Assembly (NCBI RefSeq): GCF_900168195.1
Contig: NZ_FUYX01000003.1
Location: forward strand, 248,001 to 312,000
DNA from: Allobosea thiooxidans
GTDB taxonomy: Bacteria > Pseudomonadota > Alphaproteobacteria > Rhizobiales > Beijerinckiaceae
Reading direction: 5' to 3'
Length of the DNA stretch: 64,000 nucleotides
The stretch's first letter is position 1. Every line of letters starts with the position of its first letter. The position numbers were made by a program, and so were the translations under genes. The notes beneath the pieces are model-generated. The model had not been told where the DNA came from. It searched no databases and was given only the letters and a program-made list of their open reading frames with translations. Below are positions 44,723-54,529 of the stretch, piece after piece.

Positions 44723-45769
44723 ATGTCGGTCGCCGTCACCATCGAGACCATCGAGAAGCGCTTCGAGAACTTCCCGGCGCTGCGCGGCGTCTCGCTCGAC
44801 ATCCAGCCGGGCGAGCTCGTCGCGCTGCTCGGCCCCTCGGGCTCGGGCAAGACCACGCTGCTGCGGCTGATCGCCGGGCTGGAAGAAGCCGATCGCGGCC
44901 GGGTCCTGTTCGGCGAGACCGACACGCGCGACCTCTCGCTGCGCGAGCGCCGCATCGGCTTCGTGTTCCAGCAATATGCGCTGTTCAAGACAATGAACGT
45001 CGCCGAGAACATCGCCTTCGGATTGAGATCACGGCCGCGCCGCGAACGCCCGAGCAGGGATGAAATCCGCAAGCGCGTCAGCGCCTTGCTCGAGCTCGTT
45101 CAGTTGCCGGGTCTGGAAAAGCGCTATCCCAGCCAGCTCTCCGGCGGCCAGCGCCAGCGCGTGGCCCTGGCGCGTGCGCTCGCCATCGAGCCGCGCGTGC
45201 TGCTCCTCGACGAGCCCTTCGGCGCGCTCGATGCCAAGGTCCGCAAGGATCTGCGCGCCTGGCTCAGGGAGCTGCATGGCCGCACCGGCCACACCACCGT
45301 CTTCGTCACCCATGACCAGGAGGAGGCGCTGGAACTCGCCGACCGCGTCGCGATCCTCAACGAGGGACGCATCGAGCAGGTCGGCTCGGCCGACGACGTC
45401 TACGACCATCCGGCGACGCCCTTCATCTGCGAGTTTTTGGGCGAGGTGAACAAGCTGCCGGTCAAGGTCGTCGGCAGCCAGGCCTTCTTCGGCGACCGGC
45501 CGGTGCTGGGCGGATTGTCGCAGAACCAGGGCGGCCCGGCCTCGCTCTATGTCCGCCCGCAGCATCTGCGCATCGTCGACGAGACGCCGCTGGCCCTGCC
45601 CGGCGTGGTCGAGCATCTTCGCCGCAACGGGCCCTTGCGCCGCGCGGAAGTGGCTGTCGAGGGGCTGAAGAAGCGCCTCGATGTCGACCTCGCCAGCCAG
45701 GTCGCGCCGGCGATCGGCGAGCGGGTGCGGCTGCGCATCGCGCACGGCAACCTGTTCGCCGCCGCGTGA
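44723..45769 (+). CDS. cysA: Sulfate ABC transporter ATPase CysA
   Basis: ATPase of the sulfate importer, 348 aa. Walker [12 protein letters not shown] (about residues 36-46), signature [16 protein letters not shown], Walker [13 protein letters not shown] and H-loop [13 protein letters not shown] are all intact. The C-terminal TOBE-like domain (about 240-348), with [11 protein letters not shown], completes the family architecture. It ends the cysPTWA operon; a type D palindromic element follows 11 bases after the stop. Confidence 0.95.
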   Translation: MSVAVTIETIEKRFENFPALRGVSLDIQPGELVALLGPSGSGKTTLLRLIAGLEEADRGRVLFGETDTRDLSLRERRIGFVFQQYALFKTMNVAENIAFGLRSRPRRERPSRDEIRKRVSALLELVQLPGLEKRYPSQLSGGQRQRVALARALAIEPRVLLLDEPFGALDAKVRKDLRAWLRELHGRTGHTTVFVTHDQEEALELADRVAILNEGRIEQVGSADDVYDHPATPFICEFLGEVNKLPVKVVGSQAFFGDRPVLGGLSQNQGGPASLYVRPQHLRIVDETPLALPGVVEHLRRNGPLRRAEVAVEGLKKRLDVDLASQVAPAIGERVRLRIAHGNLFAAA

Positions 45770-45779
45770 GGGACCTGGC

Positions 45780-45873
45780 CATGCTCGGATTTGACCCGAG
45801 CATCTCAGGACGGAGGGACGCCCTTCCTGCATGAGATTCTCGGGTCTGCGCTTCGCTCCGCCCGAGAATGACG
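45780..45873. repeat. Palindromic element R8 (type D)
   Basis: Inverted orientation relative to R1: hairpin GCTCGGA-TTTGA-CCCGAGC at the left and ATTCTCGGG...CCCGAGAAT at the right, joined by CTTCCTGCATGAGATTCTC. Eleven bases after the cysA stop. Confidence 0.8.
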
Positions 45874-45968
45874 CCCTGCATGCGAGAGCGGCATGAAGCC
45901 GCCCTCGCCTCGGCCGAAAGGTCAGGCTATGCCTGTCGCGTAGCGGATCACGCCGACAGGAGATCGCG

Positions 45969-46406
45969 ATGAAAGCACGCGCGAAATGGGTTGATGGCAT
46001 GGCCTTCATGGGCGAGTCCGGCAGCGGGCACGCCATGATCATGGACGGCGCGCCCGAATATGGCGGGCGCAATCTCGGCATCCGGCCGATGGAGATGCTG
46101 CTGATCGGGCTCGCCGGCTGCACCGGCTTCGACGTGGTCAGCATCCTCAAGAAGGGCCGGGAATCGGTCACCGGCTGCGAGGTCGAGGTCGAGGCCGAGC
46201 GCGCCACGACCGACCCCAAGGTCTTCACCAAGATCCACCTCTCCTACCGGATCGCCGGCAAGGGCCTGTCCCACGCCAAGGCGGAGCGCGCCGTCACATT
46301 GTCGAAGGAAAAATACTGCTCGGCTTCGATCATGCTCGGGGCGACGGCCGAGATGACCTACAGCCTCGAGGTGATCGACACTTTGCAGATGGAGGCCGCT
46401 GAATGA
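45969..46406 (+). CDS. OsmC-family protein (YhfA-like)
   Basis: A 145 aa OsmC/Ohr-fold protein. It resembles the YhfA subgroup: RPMEMLLIGLAGCTGFDVVS has the first conserved cysteine (about residue 51), and KYCSASIMLG has the second (about residue 118), the pair that forms the peroxidase centre in OsmC/Ohr. GGAG lies nine bases before the start. Its stop overlaps the rhodanese start (ATGA), so the two are coupled; both handle thiol or peroxide chemistry, which fits with the sulfur genes upstream. Confidence 0.92.
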   Translation: MKARAKWVDGMAFMGESGSGHAMIMDGAPEYGGRNLGIRPMEMLLIGLAGCTGFDVVSILKKGRESVTGCEVEVEAERATTDPKVFTKIHLSYRIAGKGLSHAKAERAVTLSKEKYCSASIMLGATAEMTYSLEVIDTLQMEAAE

Positions 46407-47269
46407 GCAGGGCTGAATTCGCAGGACTGATCTCGCCGGAAGCGCTCGCCGCCCGGCTCGGCGACGCGAAGCTCGTCGTCATCGACATCCGCACCGCTGC
46501 CGACGGCGGCAAGGGCGCCTTCGAGGCCGGGCACATCCCTGGCGCCGTCCACTCCGACTATGCAGCCGATGGCTGGCGCGCCAGGGTCGGGAACGCCCCC
46601 GGAATGCTGCCGCCGCTCGACCATCTCGCCGCGCTGGCGGGCCGGCTCGGCATCAAGCCGCATGACGAGGTCGTCATCGTCCCGGCCGGCACCGCCGCGA
46701 CCGATTTCGCCGCGGCCGCGCGCGTCTACTGGACGCTGAAATTCATCGGCCATGGCCAGCAGGCGATCCTCGACGGCGGCTTCAATGCCTGGACGGCCGA
46801 TGCGGCGCGGCCGGTGGAGAGCGGTCCCTCGGCGCCGAAGGCCGCCGGCGCCTACCCCGTGGTCGCGCAGCAGCGCCTGCGCAGCACGACGGACGCCACC
46901 CTCGTCGCCTCGCGCAGCAAGCAGGCGAGCCTCGTCGACGCGCGCGGGCCGAGCTATTTCGAGGGGCGCGAGAAGGCTGCCGAGGCGACGCGTGCCGGCC
47001 ATATCCCCGGAGCAATCCAGCGCGACTATGCCGGTGCCTTCGAGCCCGGCAGCGGCAAGCTCAAGCCGCAAGGCGAATTGGCGAAGCTCTTCGCATCGGT
47101 GCCGCGGGGCCCGGTGGTCTCCTACTGCAACACGGGCCATTCCGCGGCGGCGAACTGGTTTGTGCTGTCGGAGGTCCTCGGCCGCGACGAGGTCGCGCTC
47201 TACGACGGCTCGATGACCGACTGGACGCAGGACCCGGCGCGCCCGGTGGCGACCGGATCGGCGGGCTGA
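46403..47269 (+). CDS. Tandem-rhodanese sulfurtransferase (SseA-like)
   Basis: A 288 aa sulfurtransferase with two rhodanese domains (about 5-130 and 155-285). The C-terminal domain has the catalytic cysteine in VSYCNTGHSAAANW (about residue 242). The N-terminal domain has VPAGTAATDF at the matching place and so is inactive, as is normal for the family. The loop CNTGHSA differs from the CGSGVTA of typical mercaptopyruvate sulfurtransferases, so thiosulfate specificity is likely. Translationally coupled to the OsmC gene. Confidence 0.92.
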   Translation: MSRAEFAGLISPEALAARLGDAKLVVIDIRTAADGGKGAFEAGHIPGAVHSDYAADGWRARVGNAPGMLPPLDHLAALAGRLGIKPHDEVVIVPAGTAATDFAAAARVYWTLKFIGHGQQAILDGGFNAWTADAARPVESGPSAPKAAGAYPVVAQQRLRSTTDATLVASRSKQASLVDARGPSYFEGREKAAEATRAGHIPGAIQRDYAGAFEPGSGKLKPQGELAKLFASVPRGPVVSYCNTGHSAAANWFVLSEVLGRDEVALYDGSMTDWTQDPARPVATGSAG

Positions 47270-47280
47270 GGCTCCCTTTC

Positions 47281-47373
47281 CGTCATGGTCGGCCTCGTGC
47301 CGACCATCCACGTCTTCCTCCGGGCAGGCGGTGTTCAAGACGTGGATGCTCGCCACAAGGGCGAGCATGACGG
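47281..47373. repeat. Palindromic element R9 (type A)
   Basis: Hairpins GGTCGGC-CTCGT-GCCGACC and GCTCGCC-ACAAG-GGCGAGC with the constant ATCCACGTCTT and AAGACGTGGAT between them. It lies between the rhodanese and rimO genes, both on the plus strand. Confidence 0.85.
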
Positions 47374-47478
47374 CAGAGCTTCCAGTCTCAATTTGCAAAA
47401 AGCCGAAAAAGGCGTCAAAGAGCAGCGCGCGTTTGAGCCACGCCGCCTCCTGACATTCTGGACATAAGCCATCAGCCG

Positions 47479-48798
47479 ATGAACGCCGTCGCGCCGAAAA
47501 TCTCCTTCGTCTCGCTGGGCTGCCCCAAGGCGCTCGTCGATTCCGAGCGGATCATCACCTCGCTGCGCTCGGAGGGCTACGAGCTCTCCAAGAGCCATGC
47601 CGGCGCCGACCTCGTCATCGTCAACACCTGCGGCTTCCTCGATTCCGCCAAGGCGGAGTCGCTCGGGGCGATCGGCTCGGCCATGGCCGAGAACGGCAAG
47701 GTCATCGTCACCGGCTGCATGGGCGCCGAGCCCGAGCAGATCCGCGACGCCTTCCCGAACGTGCTCGCGATCACCGGTCCGCAGGCCTATGAGAGCGTCG
47801 TCTCGGCCGTGCACCAGGCCGTGCCGCCGAGGCACGACCCCTTCGTTGACCTCGTGCCCGACCAGGGCGTGAAGCTCACGCCGCGGCACTATGCCTATCT
47901 CAAGATTTCAGAGGGTTGCAACAATCGCTGCACCTTCTGCATCATCCCGAAGCTGCGCGGCGACCTCGTCTCGCGGCCGATCGGCGACGTGCTGCGCGAG
48001 GCCGAGAAGCTGGCCAAGGCCGGCGTCAAGGAGCTGCTGGTGATCTCGCAGGACACCAGCGCCTACGGCCTCGACATCAAATACGCGCCCTCGATGTGGA
48101 AGGACCGCGAGGTCCGCACCCGCTTCTTCGAACTCGCCCGCGAGCTCGGCCAGATGGGGATGTGGGTGCGCCTGCACTATGTCTACCCCTACCCGCATGT
48201 CGACGAGGTCATCCCGCTGATGCAGGAAGGGATCGTCCTGCCCTATCTCGACATCCCCTTCCAGCACGCCTCGCCCAGCGTCCTCAAGGCGATGCGCCGT
48301 CCCGCCCATCAGGACCGCACGCTCGACCGCATCCGCAAATGGCGCGAGATCTGCCCCGACCTCGCCATCCGCTCGACCTTCATCGTCGGCTTCCCCGGCG
48401 AGACCGAGGAGGACATGGACATCCTCGTCGACTGGCTGAAGGAAGCGAAGCTGGAGCGCGTCGGCTGCTTCAAATACGAGCCGGTGAAAGGCGCGCCCGC
48501 CAACGACCTCGGCCTGGCCCTCATCCCCGAGGAGGTCAAGGAGGCCCGCTGGCACCGCTTCATGAAGGCGCAGGCCGAGATCTCGGCCCGCATCGTCAAG
48601 GGGCGCGTCGGCAAGCGCATCCCCGTCATCATCGATGAAGCCGGACCGACCGTCGCCAAGGGCCGCTCGAAATGGGACGCGCCGGAGATCGACGGCAATG
48701 TCTACGTCGCGAGCCGTCGGCCGCTGCGGCCGGGCGATATCGTCACGGTGAAGATCGAGCGCGCCGACGCCTACGACCTGCACGGCATCGCAGTCTGA
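47479..48798 (+). CDS. rimO: Ribosomal protein S12 methylthiotransferase RimO
   Basis: Radical-SAM enzyme that adds a methylthio group to Asp88 of ribosomal protein S12, 439 aa. The N-terminal UPF0004 domain has cluster cysteines in [23 protein letters not shown] and TGCMGAEP; the radical-SAM site is [14 protein letters not shown] (C-x3-C-x2-C, about residue 150). A TRAM domain closes the protein. The motif FLDSAKAES distinguishes RimO from MiaB. Confidence 0.96.
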   Translation: MNAVAPKISFVSLGCPKALVDSERIITSLRSEGYELSKSHAGADLVIVNTCGFLDSAKAESLGAIGSAMAENGKVIVTGCMGAEPEQIRDAFPNVLAITGPQAYESVVSAVHQAVPPRHDPFVDLVPDQGVKLTPRHYAYLKISEGCNNRCTFCIIPKLRGDLVSRPIGDVLREAEKLAKAGVKELLVISQDTSAYGLDIKYAPSMWKDREVRTRFFELARELGQMGMWVRLHYVYPYPHVDEVIPLMQEGIVLPYLDIPFQHASPSVLKAMRRPAHQDRTLDRIRKWREICPDLAIRSTFIVGFPGETEEDMDILVDWLKEAKLERVGCFKYEPVKGAPANDLGLALIPEEVKEARWHRFMKAQAEISARIVKGRVGKRIPVIIDEAGPTVAKGRSKWDAPEIDGNVYVASRRPLRPGDIVTVKIERADAYDLHGIAV

Positions 48799-48819
48799 AG
48801 ATCTGTTTGAGAATCTCCC

Positions 48820-48941
48820 AGCCCTCATCCTGAGGAGCCATTTCGCAGAAATGGCGTTTCGAACGATGGTTCGGGAGGCGCCGGAACCATCTGGAGCATC
48901 CTTCGAGACGCCGCTCGCGCGGCTCCTCGGGATGAGGGCTG
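48820..48941. repeat. Palindromic element R10 (type B)
   Basis: Second copy of R4: left end AGCCCTCATCCTGAGGAGCC, right end CCTCGGGATGAGGGCT, central CATCTGGAGCATCCTTCGAG. It lies between the convergent rimO and the secreted-protein gene. Confidence 0.85.
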
Positions 48942-48967
48942 CGGGTTCCCCCTGAGCCTTCACCTTC

Positions 48968-49288
48968 TCAGTTGAAAGCGCAAAGGCGGCGGATGGTGCG
49001 GCCGCCGCGGTCGCGCGCGGTGCCCAGGCTGGTGCAGGCGTCGCTCGCCATGACGGCTTCGGCCTGCTTCGGCGGCTCGGCGCAGGTGCCGATCGCGCAG
49101 CCGGTCGCGGCATAACGCGAGCGAACCGGGCCAGGGACGCGGACGCGCCCCTTGTCGGCACCCTGCAGGATCGCATCGGCGTGGGTTGCGGGCTGCCCAC
49201 CGATTCCCCGGGCCTGCTGGGCCAGCGCGACGCCCGACAGGGCGAGAACCGCAAAGAGGAAGGCAGTGGCCTGAAACTTGGTCGACAT
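48968..49288 (-). CDS. Small secreted cysteine-rich protein, unknown function
   Basis: A 106 aa protein with a signal peptide (MSTKFQATAFLFAVLALSGV, cleavage after ALA) and a mature part of about 80 residues with four cysteines: GCAIGTC, DACTSLG and the near-terminal RRLCAFN. The cysteines could form two disulfides. The start at 49288 gives the best signal peptide; the frame extends to 49318. No family recognised. It lies downstream of the quinone oxidoreductase on the same strand but beyond that gene's terminator, so it must have its own promoter. Confidence 0.65.
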   Translation of the reverse strand: MSTKFQATAFLFAVLALSGVALAQQARGIGGQPATHADAILQGADKGRVRVPGPVRSRYAATGCAIGTCAEPPKQAEAVMASDACTSLGTARDRGGRTIRRLCAFN

Positions 49289-49370
49289 GGACGTCGGGTC
49301 CCGGATCGTCGCCAGCATGCGCTGGCACCGATTCGTCGCGGCGCTTCACGTCCGGGTTCACGCCCCGCAG

Positions 49371-49400
49371 AAAAAATGCGCCCGGATGCCCGGGCGCATT
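49371..49400 (-). terminator. Rho-independent terminator of the quinone oxidoreductase transcript
   Basis: An 11-base stem (AATGCGCCCGG / CCGGGCGCATT, loop ATGC) followed on the minus strand by a run of six T. It lies about 100 bases after the qor stop, with element R11 between stop and terminator. Confidence 0.8.
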
Positions 49401-49412
49401 GCACTCGTCTCG

Positions 49413-49495
49413 CGTCATTCCCGGGCTTGCCCCGGGAATCTCATGACCAGGGATCTCGGGTTTCCGAGACGCCCGGGGCAAGCCCGAGCATGACG
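49413..49495. repeat. Palindromic element R11 (type D)
   Basis: Left hairpin ATTCCCGGG-CTTGC-CCCGGGAAT, right end CAAGCCCGAGCATGACG. It sits between the qor stop and its terminator and is therefore part of that transcript. Confidence 0.8.
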
Positions 49496-49502
49496 ACCCC
49501 GG

Positions 49503-50477
49503 TCAGGGAATCAGGACCGTCGAGCCCGTGGTGCCGCGCGATTCCAGCAGGCGATGAGCGTCCGCCGCATCCTTCAGCGGGAAGGTCGCGTTGACCGGCA
49601 CCTTGACCTTGCCGCTCGTCACCGCCTCGAACAGGTTCTTCGCCATCGCGACCATGGTCTCGCGCTTCGCCGTGTGGGTGTTCAGCGTCGGGCGCGTGAC
49701 ATAGAGCGAGCCCTTGGTCGAGAGGATGCCGAGATTGAAGGCCTCGACGGCGCCGGAGGCGTTGCCGAAGGAGACCATCAGGCCGAGCGGCTTCAGCGTG
49801 TCGAGCGACTTCATGAAGGTGTCCTTGCCGACGCCGTCATAGACCACGTCGCAGAGCCTGCCGCCGGTGATCTCCTTCACCCGGGCGACGAAATCCTCCT
49901 CGCGATAGTTGATGACCTGGTCGGCGCCATGGGCCCTGGCGAGCGCGACCTTTTCCTTCGAGCCGGCCGTGCCGATCACGGTGGCGCCCAGCGCCTTGCC
50001 CCATTGGCAGAGGATCAGGCCGGTCGCGCCCGCGGCGGCATGGACGAGGATGGTGTCGCCCGGCTTCACCTTGTAGGTCCGGTGCAGCAGGTATTCGGCG
50101 GTCAGGCCCTTCAGCATCATGCTGGCGGCGGCCTCGTAGGAGATGGCCTGCGGCAGCGCCACGACCGAGGCGGCCGGCACGATGCGCTCCTCGGCATAGG
50201 CGCCGAGCGCCGAGACGACCGCGACGCGATCGCCCGGCTTGAACTCCGTGACGTTCGGGCCGACGGCGAGCACGTCGCCGGCGCTCTCATTGCCCAGCAC
50301 GAAGGGCAGCTGCGGCGCCGGATAGAGGCCGGAACGGAAATAGGTGTCGATGAAATTGAGGCCGATCGCCCGGTTGCGGAGCAGGATCTCGCCGGGGCCG
50401 GGCTGCGGCAGCGTGATGTCCTCGAACTGGAGGACGTCCGGACCGCCGGTCTTGTGGGCGCGGATGGCTTTGACCAT
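49503..50477 (-). CDS. qor: NADPH:quinone oxidoreductase (QOR, MDR family)
   Basis: A 324 aa zinc-free medium-chain reductase. Family features: MVKAIRAHKTGGPDVLQFED at the start, NFIDTYFRSGLY, and the nucleotide-binding HAAAGATGLILCQW (about residue 148). The start at 50477 has AAGGAG nine bases upstream; an ATG three codons earlier is less well placed. It reduces quinones by one electron or acts on enones. Divergent from the UbiH-like gene; a ubiquinone-related link is possible but unproven. Confidence 0.93.
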   Translation of the reverse strand: MVKAIRAHKTGGPDVLQFEDITLPQPGPGEILLRNRAIGLNFIDTYFRSGLYPAPQLPFVLGNESAGDVLAVGPNVTEFKPGDRVAVVSALGAYAEERIVPAASVVALPQAISYEAAASMMLKGLTAEYLLHRTYKVKPGDTILVHAAAGATGLILCQWGKALGATVIGTAGSKEKVALARAHGADQVINYREEDFVARVKEITGGRLCDVVYDGVGKDTFMKSLDTLKPLGLMVSFGNASGAVEAFNLGILSTKGSLYVTRPTLNTHTAKRETMVAMAKNLFEAVTSGKVKVPVNATFPLKDAADAHRLLESRGTTGSTVLIP

Positions 50478-50610
50478 GAAAAGCATCTCCTTCGGATGGA
50501 TGCCCGACCTTAGTTCATCGGGCGGGAAAGGCATCCTTGCCGAACGCAGAACGCACCTTGCGACTTTGCGGCCCGTGGCCAAAACGCCGCTCTTCGGATA
50601 GCGAGGAAGC

Positions 50611-51798
50611 ATGAGCACGCATGACGCCGATCCGGTCGACATCGCCATCGTGGGCGCCGGCGCCGTCGGCCTCGCCGCCGCGCTGGCGCTGAGCCGCGAA
50701 GGCCGCAGCGTCGCGCTGCTCGGCCCGGTCGCGACGCCCCGCGACGGCCGCACCGTCGCGCTGCTCGACGGCTCCTGGCGGCTGCTGAGCGAGCTCGGCA
50801 TCCGGGAGGCCATGCTGGAGAAGGCGGCTCCGCTTTCGGTGATGCGCCTCGTCGACGACAGCGGCAGCCTGTTCCGCCAGCCGCCGGTGGAGTTCCGCGC
50901 CTCCGAGATCGGGCTCGAGGCCTTCGGCTGGAACATCGAGAACGCCGACCTGACGGCGATCCTGGCCGAAAAGGCCGGTACGATCCCCGGCCTGCGGATG
51001 ATCCCCGCCTTCGTCCGCAGCATCGCGCCGGAGACCGACGGCATCCGCCTCTCCGGAGACGGCTTCAATACGGTGAAGGCCCGGCTCGTCGTCGGCGCCG
51101 ACGGGCGCAACTCGCAGGTTCGCGCCGTGGCCGCCATCGAGAGCCGGGAGTGGCGCTATCCGCAGGTGGCGCTGACGGCGATCTTCGGGCATCGCCGCGA
51201 CCATCGCGAGGCCTCGACGGAATTCCATACCCGCAAGGGGCCCTGCACCCTCGTCCCCCTGCCAGGGCGCCGCTCCTCCCTGGTCTGGCTGCTCGACCCG
51301 GATGAGGCGGAAAGCGTCGCGGCCCTCGACGATGCCGCCTTCGCTTTGCGGGTCGAGCGGCAGGTGCAGTCCCTGCTCGGGGCGATGACCGTGCAGGGGC
51401 CACGCGGCAAGGTGCCGATGGGCGGTCTTTCGGTCACGCATTTCGGCGCCGGCCGGATGGCGCTGATCGGCGAGGCCGCGCATGTCTTCCCGCCGATCGG
51501 GGCGCAGGGGCTCAATCTCGGCCTGCGCGACGTCGCGGCGCTGCGCGAGGCGCTCGAAGGTGTGCGTGATTCCGGCGGCGACGCGGTGATCGCCGAATAT
51601 GACGCGGCCCGGCAGGCCGATGTCCGCCTGCGCACCGGCGCGGTCGACATGCTCAACCGGACGCTGCTGACCGATCTGCTGCCGGCCGATCTCCTGCGCG
51701 GCGCCGGACTGCTGGCGCTGTCCGAAATCGCCCCCTTGCGGCGCTTCGTGATGCGGCAGGGGCTGGCAGGCGGCAGCGCTCGGCAAGATCAGGCGTGA
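50611..51798 (+). CDS. UbiH/Coq6-family FAD monooxygenase
   Basis: A 395 aa flavin hydroxylase of the ubiquinone-biosynthesis type. FAD motifs in order: DIAIVGAGAVGLAAALAL (about residues 10-27), VVGADGRNSQVR (about 155, DG motif) and MALIGEAAHVFPPIGAQGLN (about 285, GD-type motif with E in place of D). The UbiH/F/6 group in alphaproteobacteria often carries GD or GE here. The ring position hydroxylated cannot be predicted. Monocistronic. Confidence 0.9.
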   Translation: MSTHDADPVDIAIVGAGAVGLAAALALSREGRSVALLGPVATPRDGRTVALLDGSWRLLSELGIREAMLEKAAPLSVMRLVDDSGSLFRQPPVEFRASEIGLEAFGWNIENADLTAILAEKAGTIPGLRMIPAFVRSIAPETDGIRLSGDGFNTVKARLVVGADGRNSQVRAVAAIESREWRYPQVALTAIFGHRRDHREASTEFHTRKGPCTLVPLPGRRSSLVWLLDPDEAESVAALDDAAFALRVERQVQSLLGAMTVQGPRGKVPMGGLSVTHFGAGRMALIGEAAHVFPPIGAQGLNLGLRDVAALREALEGVRDSGGDAVIAEYDAARQADVRLRTGAVDMLNRTLLTDLLPADLLRGAGLLALSEIAPLRRFVMRQGLAGGSARQDQA

Positions 51799-51807
51799 AG
51801 CGTGCGG

Positions 51808-52020
51808 GCTTTCCGGGCTTCGCGTCAGCGAAGCCCCCTGAGGCCATGGACCTCGCATTTCGGTCATAACCGGGCTTGTCCCGACCATCCACGCCCTCCC
51901 TTATCGAGGGCGGAGGCCAAGACGCGGCTGCTCGCCACAAGGGCGAGCATGACGATAGCTGGAATGGCGTCGTGGTCATGGGTTCCGGGCTCAGGCCTCC
52001 GGCCCGGCCCGGAATGACGA
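51808..52020. repeat. Composite palindromic element R12 (type C outer, type A inner)
   Basis: Right half is well preserved: GCTCGCC-ACAAG-GGCGAGC, then GGTTCCGGGCTCAGG and CCCGGAATGACG. The left half has decayed (GGTCATAACCGGGCTTGTCC). It lies between the convergent UbiH-like and CoA-transferase genes. Confidence 0.8.
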
Positions 52021-52027
52021 CGGAGGT

Positions 52028-53158
52028 TCACTCCTTTTCGCCCAAGACCTTTCGCGTATCGGCCCCACTCGCCGCGACCTTGCGCAGCGCGGCGGCGCGC
52101 TCGCGGAACAGCGGGGCCAGCGGCAGCGGCGTCGAAACGAGGCGCCGGCCGCCCGGCTCCTCGACCTGCGCGTCGAGCAGGCCGCGGGCGGTCATCTGCG
52201 GATCGCTGACCGCTTCCTCCAGCGTCCGCACCACCGTGCAGCAACAATCCAGCGGCTCCAGCACGGCGCGCCAATGACCGGCGCTCTCCGAGGCGACGAT
52301 GCGCGCGATGCCCGCGCGGGTCGCCTCCGGATCGCGGCGGTCGTCGCGCAGCGCCGCATCGAGGCCGATGCCGTCACAGAAGCCCTGCCAGAATTTCGGC
52401 TCCAGCGCGCCCACCGCGAGGAACCAGCCATCGGCGGTCGCGTAGAGCCCGTAGCGCGGGCTTTGCCCCGTCAACAGCCCTTCGCCGCCATCCGGGAAGG
52501 AGCCCGTCACCTGACCCTGTGCCAGCCCGTACCAGGCGAAGGTCGGCATCGCATCGGCCATCGCGATGTCGAGATGGCAGCCCTCGCCGCTGCGCCCACG
52601 CTGGAGCAGCGCCAGCAGGATGTTGAGCACCGCCGGCATGGTGCCGCCGGCGATGTCGGCGACCAGAGGCGGCGGCAAGGGCGGCGGCTCGCCGCGCTCG
52701 AGCGACTGGCCGAGCAGCCCGCCGAGCGCCTGATAGTTGATGTCGTGCCCGGCCTCCTGGGCGCGCGGGCCGGATTGGCCATAGCCGCTGATCGAGCAGT
52801 AGATCAGCCGCGGATTGAGCACCTTGAGCGCTTCGTAGCCAAAGCCGAGACGCTCCATCACGCCCGGCCGGAACTGTTCGATCAGGATGTCGGCCTGCGC
52901 GATCAGCGGACTCAGCCGCGCCAGCGCATCGGCCGCCTTGAGATCGATCTCGACGCTCTCCTTGCCGCGGTTGAGCACCGCGAAGGGCGCCGCCGTCTCG
53001 CCGAAGCGCGGCGGGAAGCCGCGCATGTCCTCGCCGCCCGGCCGCTCGATCTTGATCACGCGCGCGCCGGCCTCGGAAAGGAAGAGGCTCGCCAGAGGAC
53101 CGGGCAGGAGCGTCGAGAAATCGAGGACCAGCAGGTCGTCCAGCGGCAGCATCGGCAT
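52028..53158 (-). CDS. CaiB/BaiF CoA-transferase family protein (racemase-like)
   Basis: A 376 aa class III CoA-transferase family enzyme. GHDINYQALGGLLG (about residues 131-144) matches alpha-methylacyl-CoA racemase, with the His and Asp of the active pair; IKIERPGGEDMRGFPP and LNRGKESVEIDLK are family-wide. So a 2-methylacyl-CoA racemase function is more likely than CoA transfer, though not certain. Start is 53158 or 53152 (both give a good N-terminus). Element R13 precedes it. Confidence 0.88.
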   Translation of the reverse strand: MPMLPLDDLLVLDFSTLLPGPLASLFLSEAGARVIKIERPGGEDMRGFPPRFGETAAPFAVLNRGKESVEIDLKAADALARLSPLIAQADILIEQFRPGVMERLGFGYEALKVLNPRLIYCSISGYGQSGPRAQEAGHDINYQALGGLLGQSLERGEPPPLPPPLVADIAGGTMPAVLNILLALLQRGRSGEGCHLDIAMADAMPTFAWYGLAQGQVTGSFPDGGEGLLTGQSPRYGLYATADGWFLAVGALEPKFWQGFCDGIGLDAALRDDRRDPEATRAGIARIVASESAGHWRAVLEPLDCCCTVVRTLEEAVSDPQMTARGLLDAQVEEPGGRRLVSTPLPLAPLFRERAAALRKVAASGADTRKVLGEKE

Positions 53159-53195
53159 CCCCGGTTCTATCGCGCTTTCCAGTCGAAATGGACCA

Positions 53196-53277
53196 TCATT
53201 GCGAGCGCAGCGAAGCAATCCAGGGGCGGCAGAGCTCTACGTCCCCCTGCTTCGTCGCTTCGCTCCCCGCAATGACG
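53196..53277. repeat. Palindromic element R13 (type E)
   Basis: An 82-base inverted repeat with ends TCATTGCGAGCGCAGCGAAG and GCTTCGCTCCCCGCAATGA. A second copy is at 61570-61663. Confidence 0.85.
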
Positions 53278-53300
53278 GCCCCGTCCGATCATGCCTACCT

Positions 53301-54272
53301 CTAATGGAAGAGGTCTGCCGCTATCCTGCCCGTCTTCACCAGCCACAGGAAGCCCGGCAGCGTGATCATCGACACGATGGTGCCGACCAGGATGCAGGCC
53401 GAGGCACGCTCGATGCCGACGCGATATTGGGTCGCGATCACGAAGATGTTCAGCGCCGGCGGCAGCGCCGCCATGATGATCGCGGCATAGATCCAGTGGG
53501 CCGGAATGCCGCCTAGCGCCGACAACAGAATCCAGACCAGCAACGGGTGCAGCAGGAGCTTGATCACGACCAGCCCCGGAACCTCGCCGGGCATCGCCTT
53601 CATCGGCCGCAGCGCGACCGTGACACCGAGCAGGAACAGCGCGCAGGGCGCGGCCGCCTGCGAGAGCCAGAGCACCATCCGGTCGATCGCGACGGGCAGC
53701 TCCAGCTTGAAATAGCTCGCCGCGACGCCGGCCAGCGTCGCGAGGTTGAAGGGGTGGGTCAGCACCCGCCAGATCACCTCGCGCGTCGTGGCGAGGATGC
53801 TCTTCTTCTCGACGCCGGCCAGCGCCATCAGGAACGGCACGAGCGAGAACAGCAGGATGTTGTCGAAGACGAAGATCAGGACGACGGGGGCGCTGGCGGA
53901 AGGGCCGAGCGCCGCCAGGATCAGCGGCGGGCCCATATAGCCGATGTTCGAATAGGCGCCCGCGACGCCCTGCATGACCGCCTGCGGCATGTCGCCCTTG
54001 TTGTGCTTCAGCCCGAGGGCGAAGGAGAGGCAGAAGGCGCAGAAGGTCGCCGCGGTCGTTCCGGCGATGAACTTCCAGTTGGCGAGTTCGCTCAGCGGCT
54101 TGTCGGCGATCAGCCGGTAGAACAGCGGCGGCAGCGCAACATAGATCAGGAAGAACTGCAGCCAGGCGAGCCCGGCCTCCGGCAGCTGCTTGTAGCGGCC
54201 GATGGCGAAGCCGAGCAGGATCAGCCCGAAGAAGGGCGCCACCAGGTTGAAGATGCTGAGAAGCTCGGCCAT
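53301..54272 (-). CDS. AEC-family permease (auxin efflux carrier type)
   Basis: A 323 aa membrane protein with about ten helices in two halves. Typical stretches are GLILLGFAIGRYKQLPEAGL near the N-terminus and QGVAGAYSNIGYMGPPLILA (about residue 105), with the helix-breaking NIGYMG. The start at 54272 gives MAELLSIFNLVAPFFGL. Bacterial AEC proteins export or exchange carboxylates such as malate or malonate; with a malyl-CoA-lyase-like gene divergent from it, a carboxylate is plausible (inference). Confidence 0.9.
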   Translation of the reverse strand: MAELLSIFNLVAPFFGLILLGFAIGRYKQLPEAGLAWLQFFLIYVALPPLFYRLIADKPLSELANWKFIAGTTAATFCAFCLSFALGLKHNKGDMPQAVMQGVAGAYSNIGYMGPPLILAALGPSASAPVVLIFVFDNILLFSLVPFLMALAGVEKKSILATTREVIWRVLTHPFNLATLAGVAASYFKLELPVAIDRMVLWLSQAAAPCALFLLGVTVALRPMKAMPGEVPGLVVIKLLLHPLLVWILLSALGGIPAHWIYAAIIMAALPPALNIFVIATQYRVGIERASACILVGTIVSMITLPGFLWLVKTGRIAADLFH

Positions 54273-54529
54273 CGGCGCGTCATGTCCTGCAGTCAAGGCG
54301 CCCGCCCGAACCTCGGATTGTCGCGGACAGCTGCATCTAGCGCATGACACAGGCCCGGCAAGGCCATCCGCACCGCACCGCCCTGCCCTGAAAGCAGGCA
54401 AGGACTGCAAGCCTAGGACATTAAACCCATCTACCAACGAAGGAAAACAAGCCTAGGCCTGGAAACCTACATCATCGAAAGACCCATGGACGCGCGCCGC
54501 GCGCTCGGCCACATTCGCTGCATTGCAGC

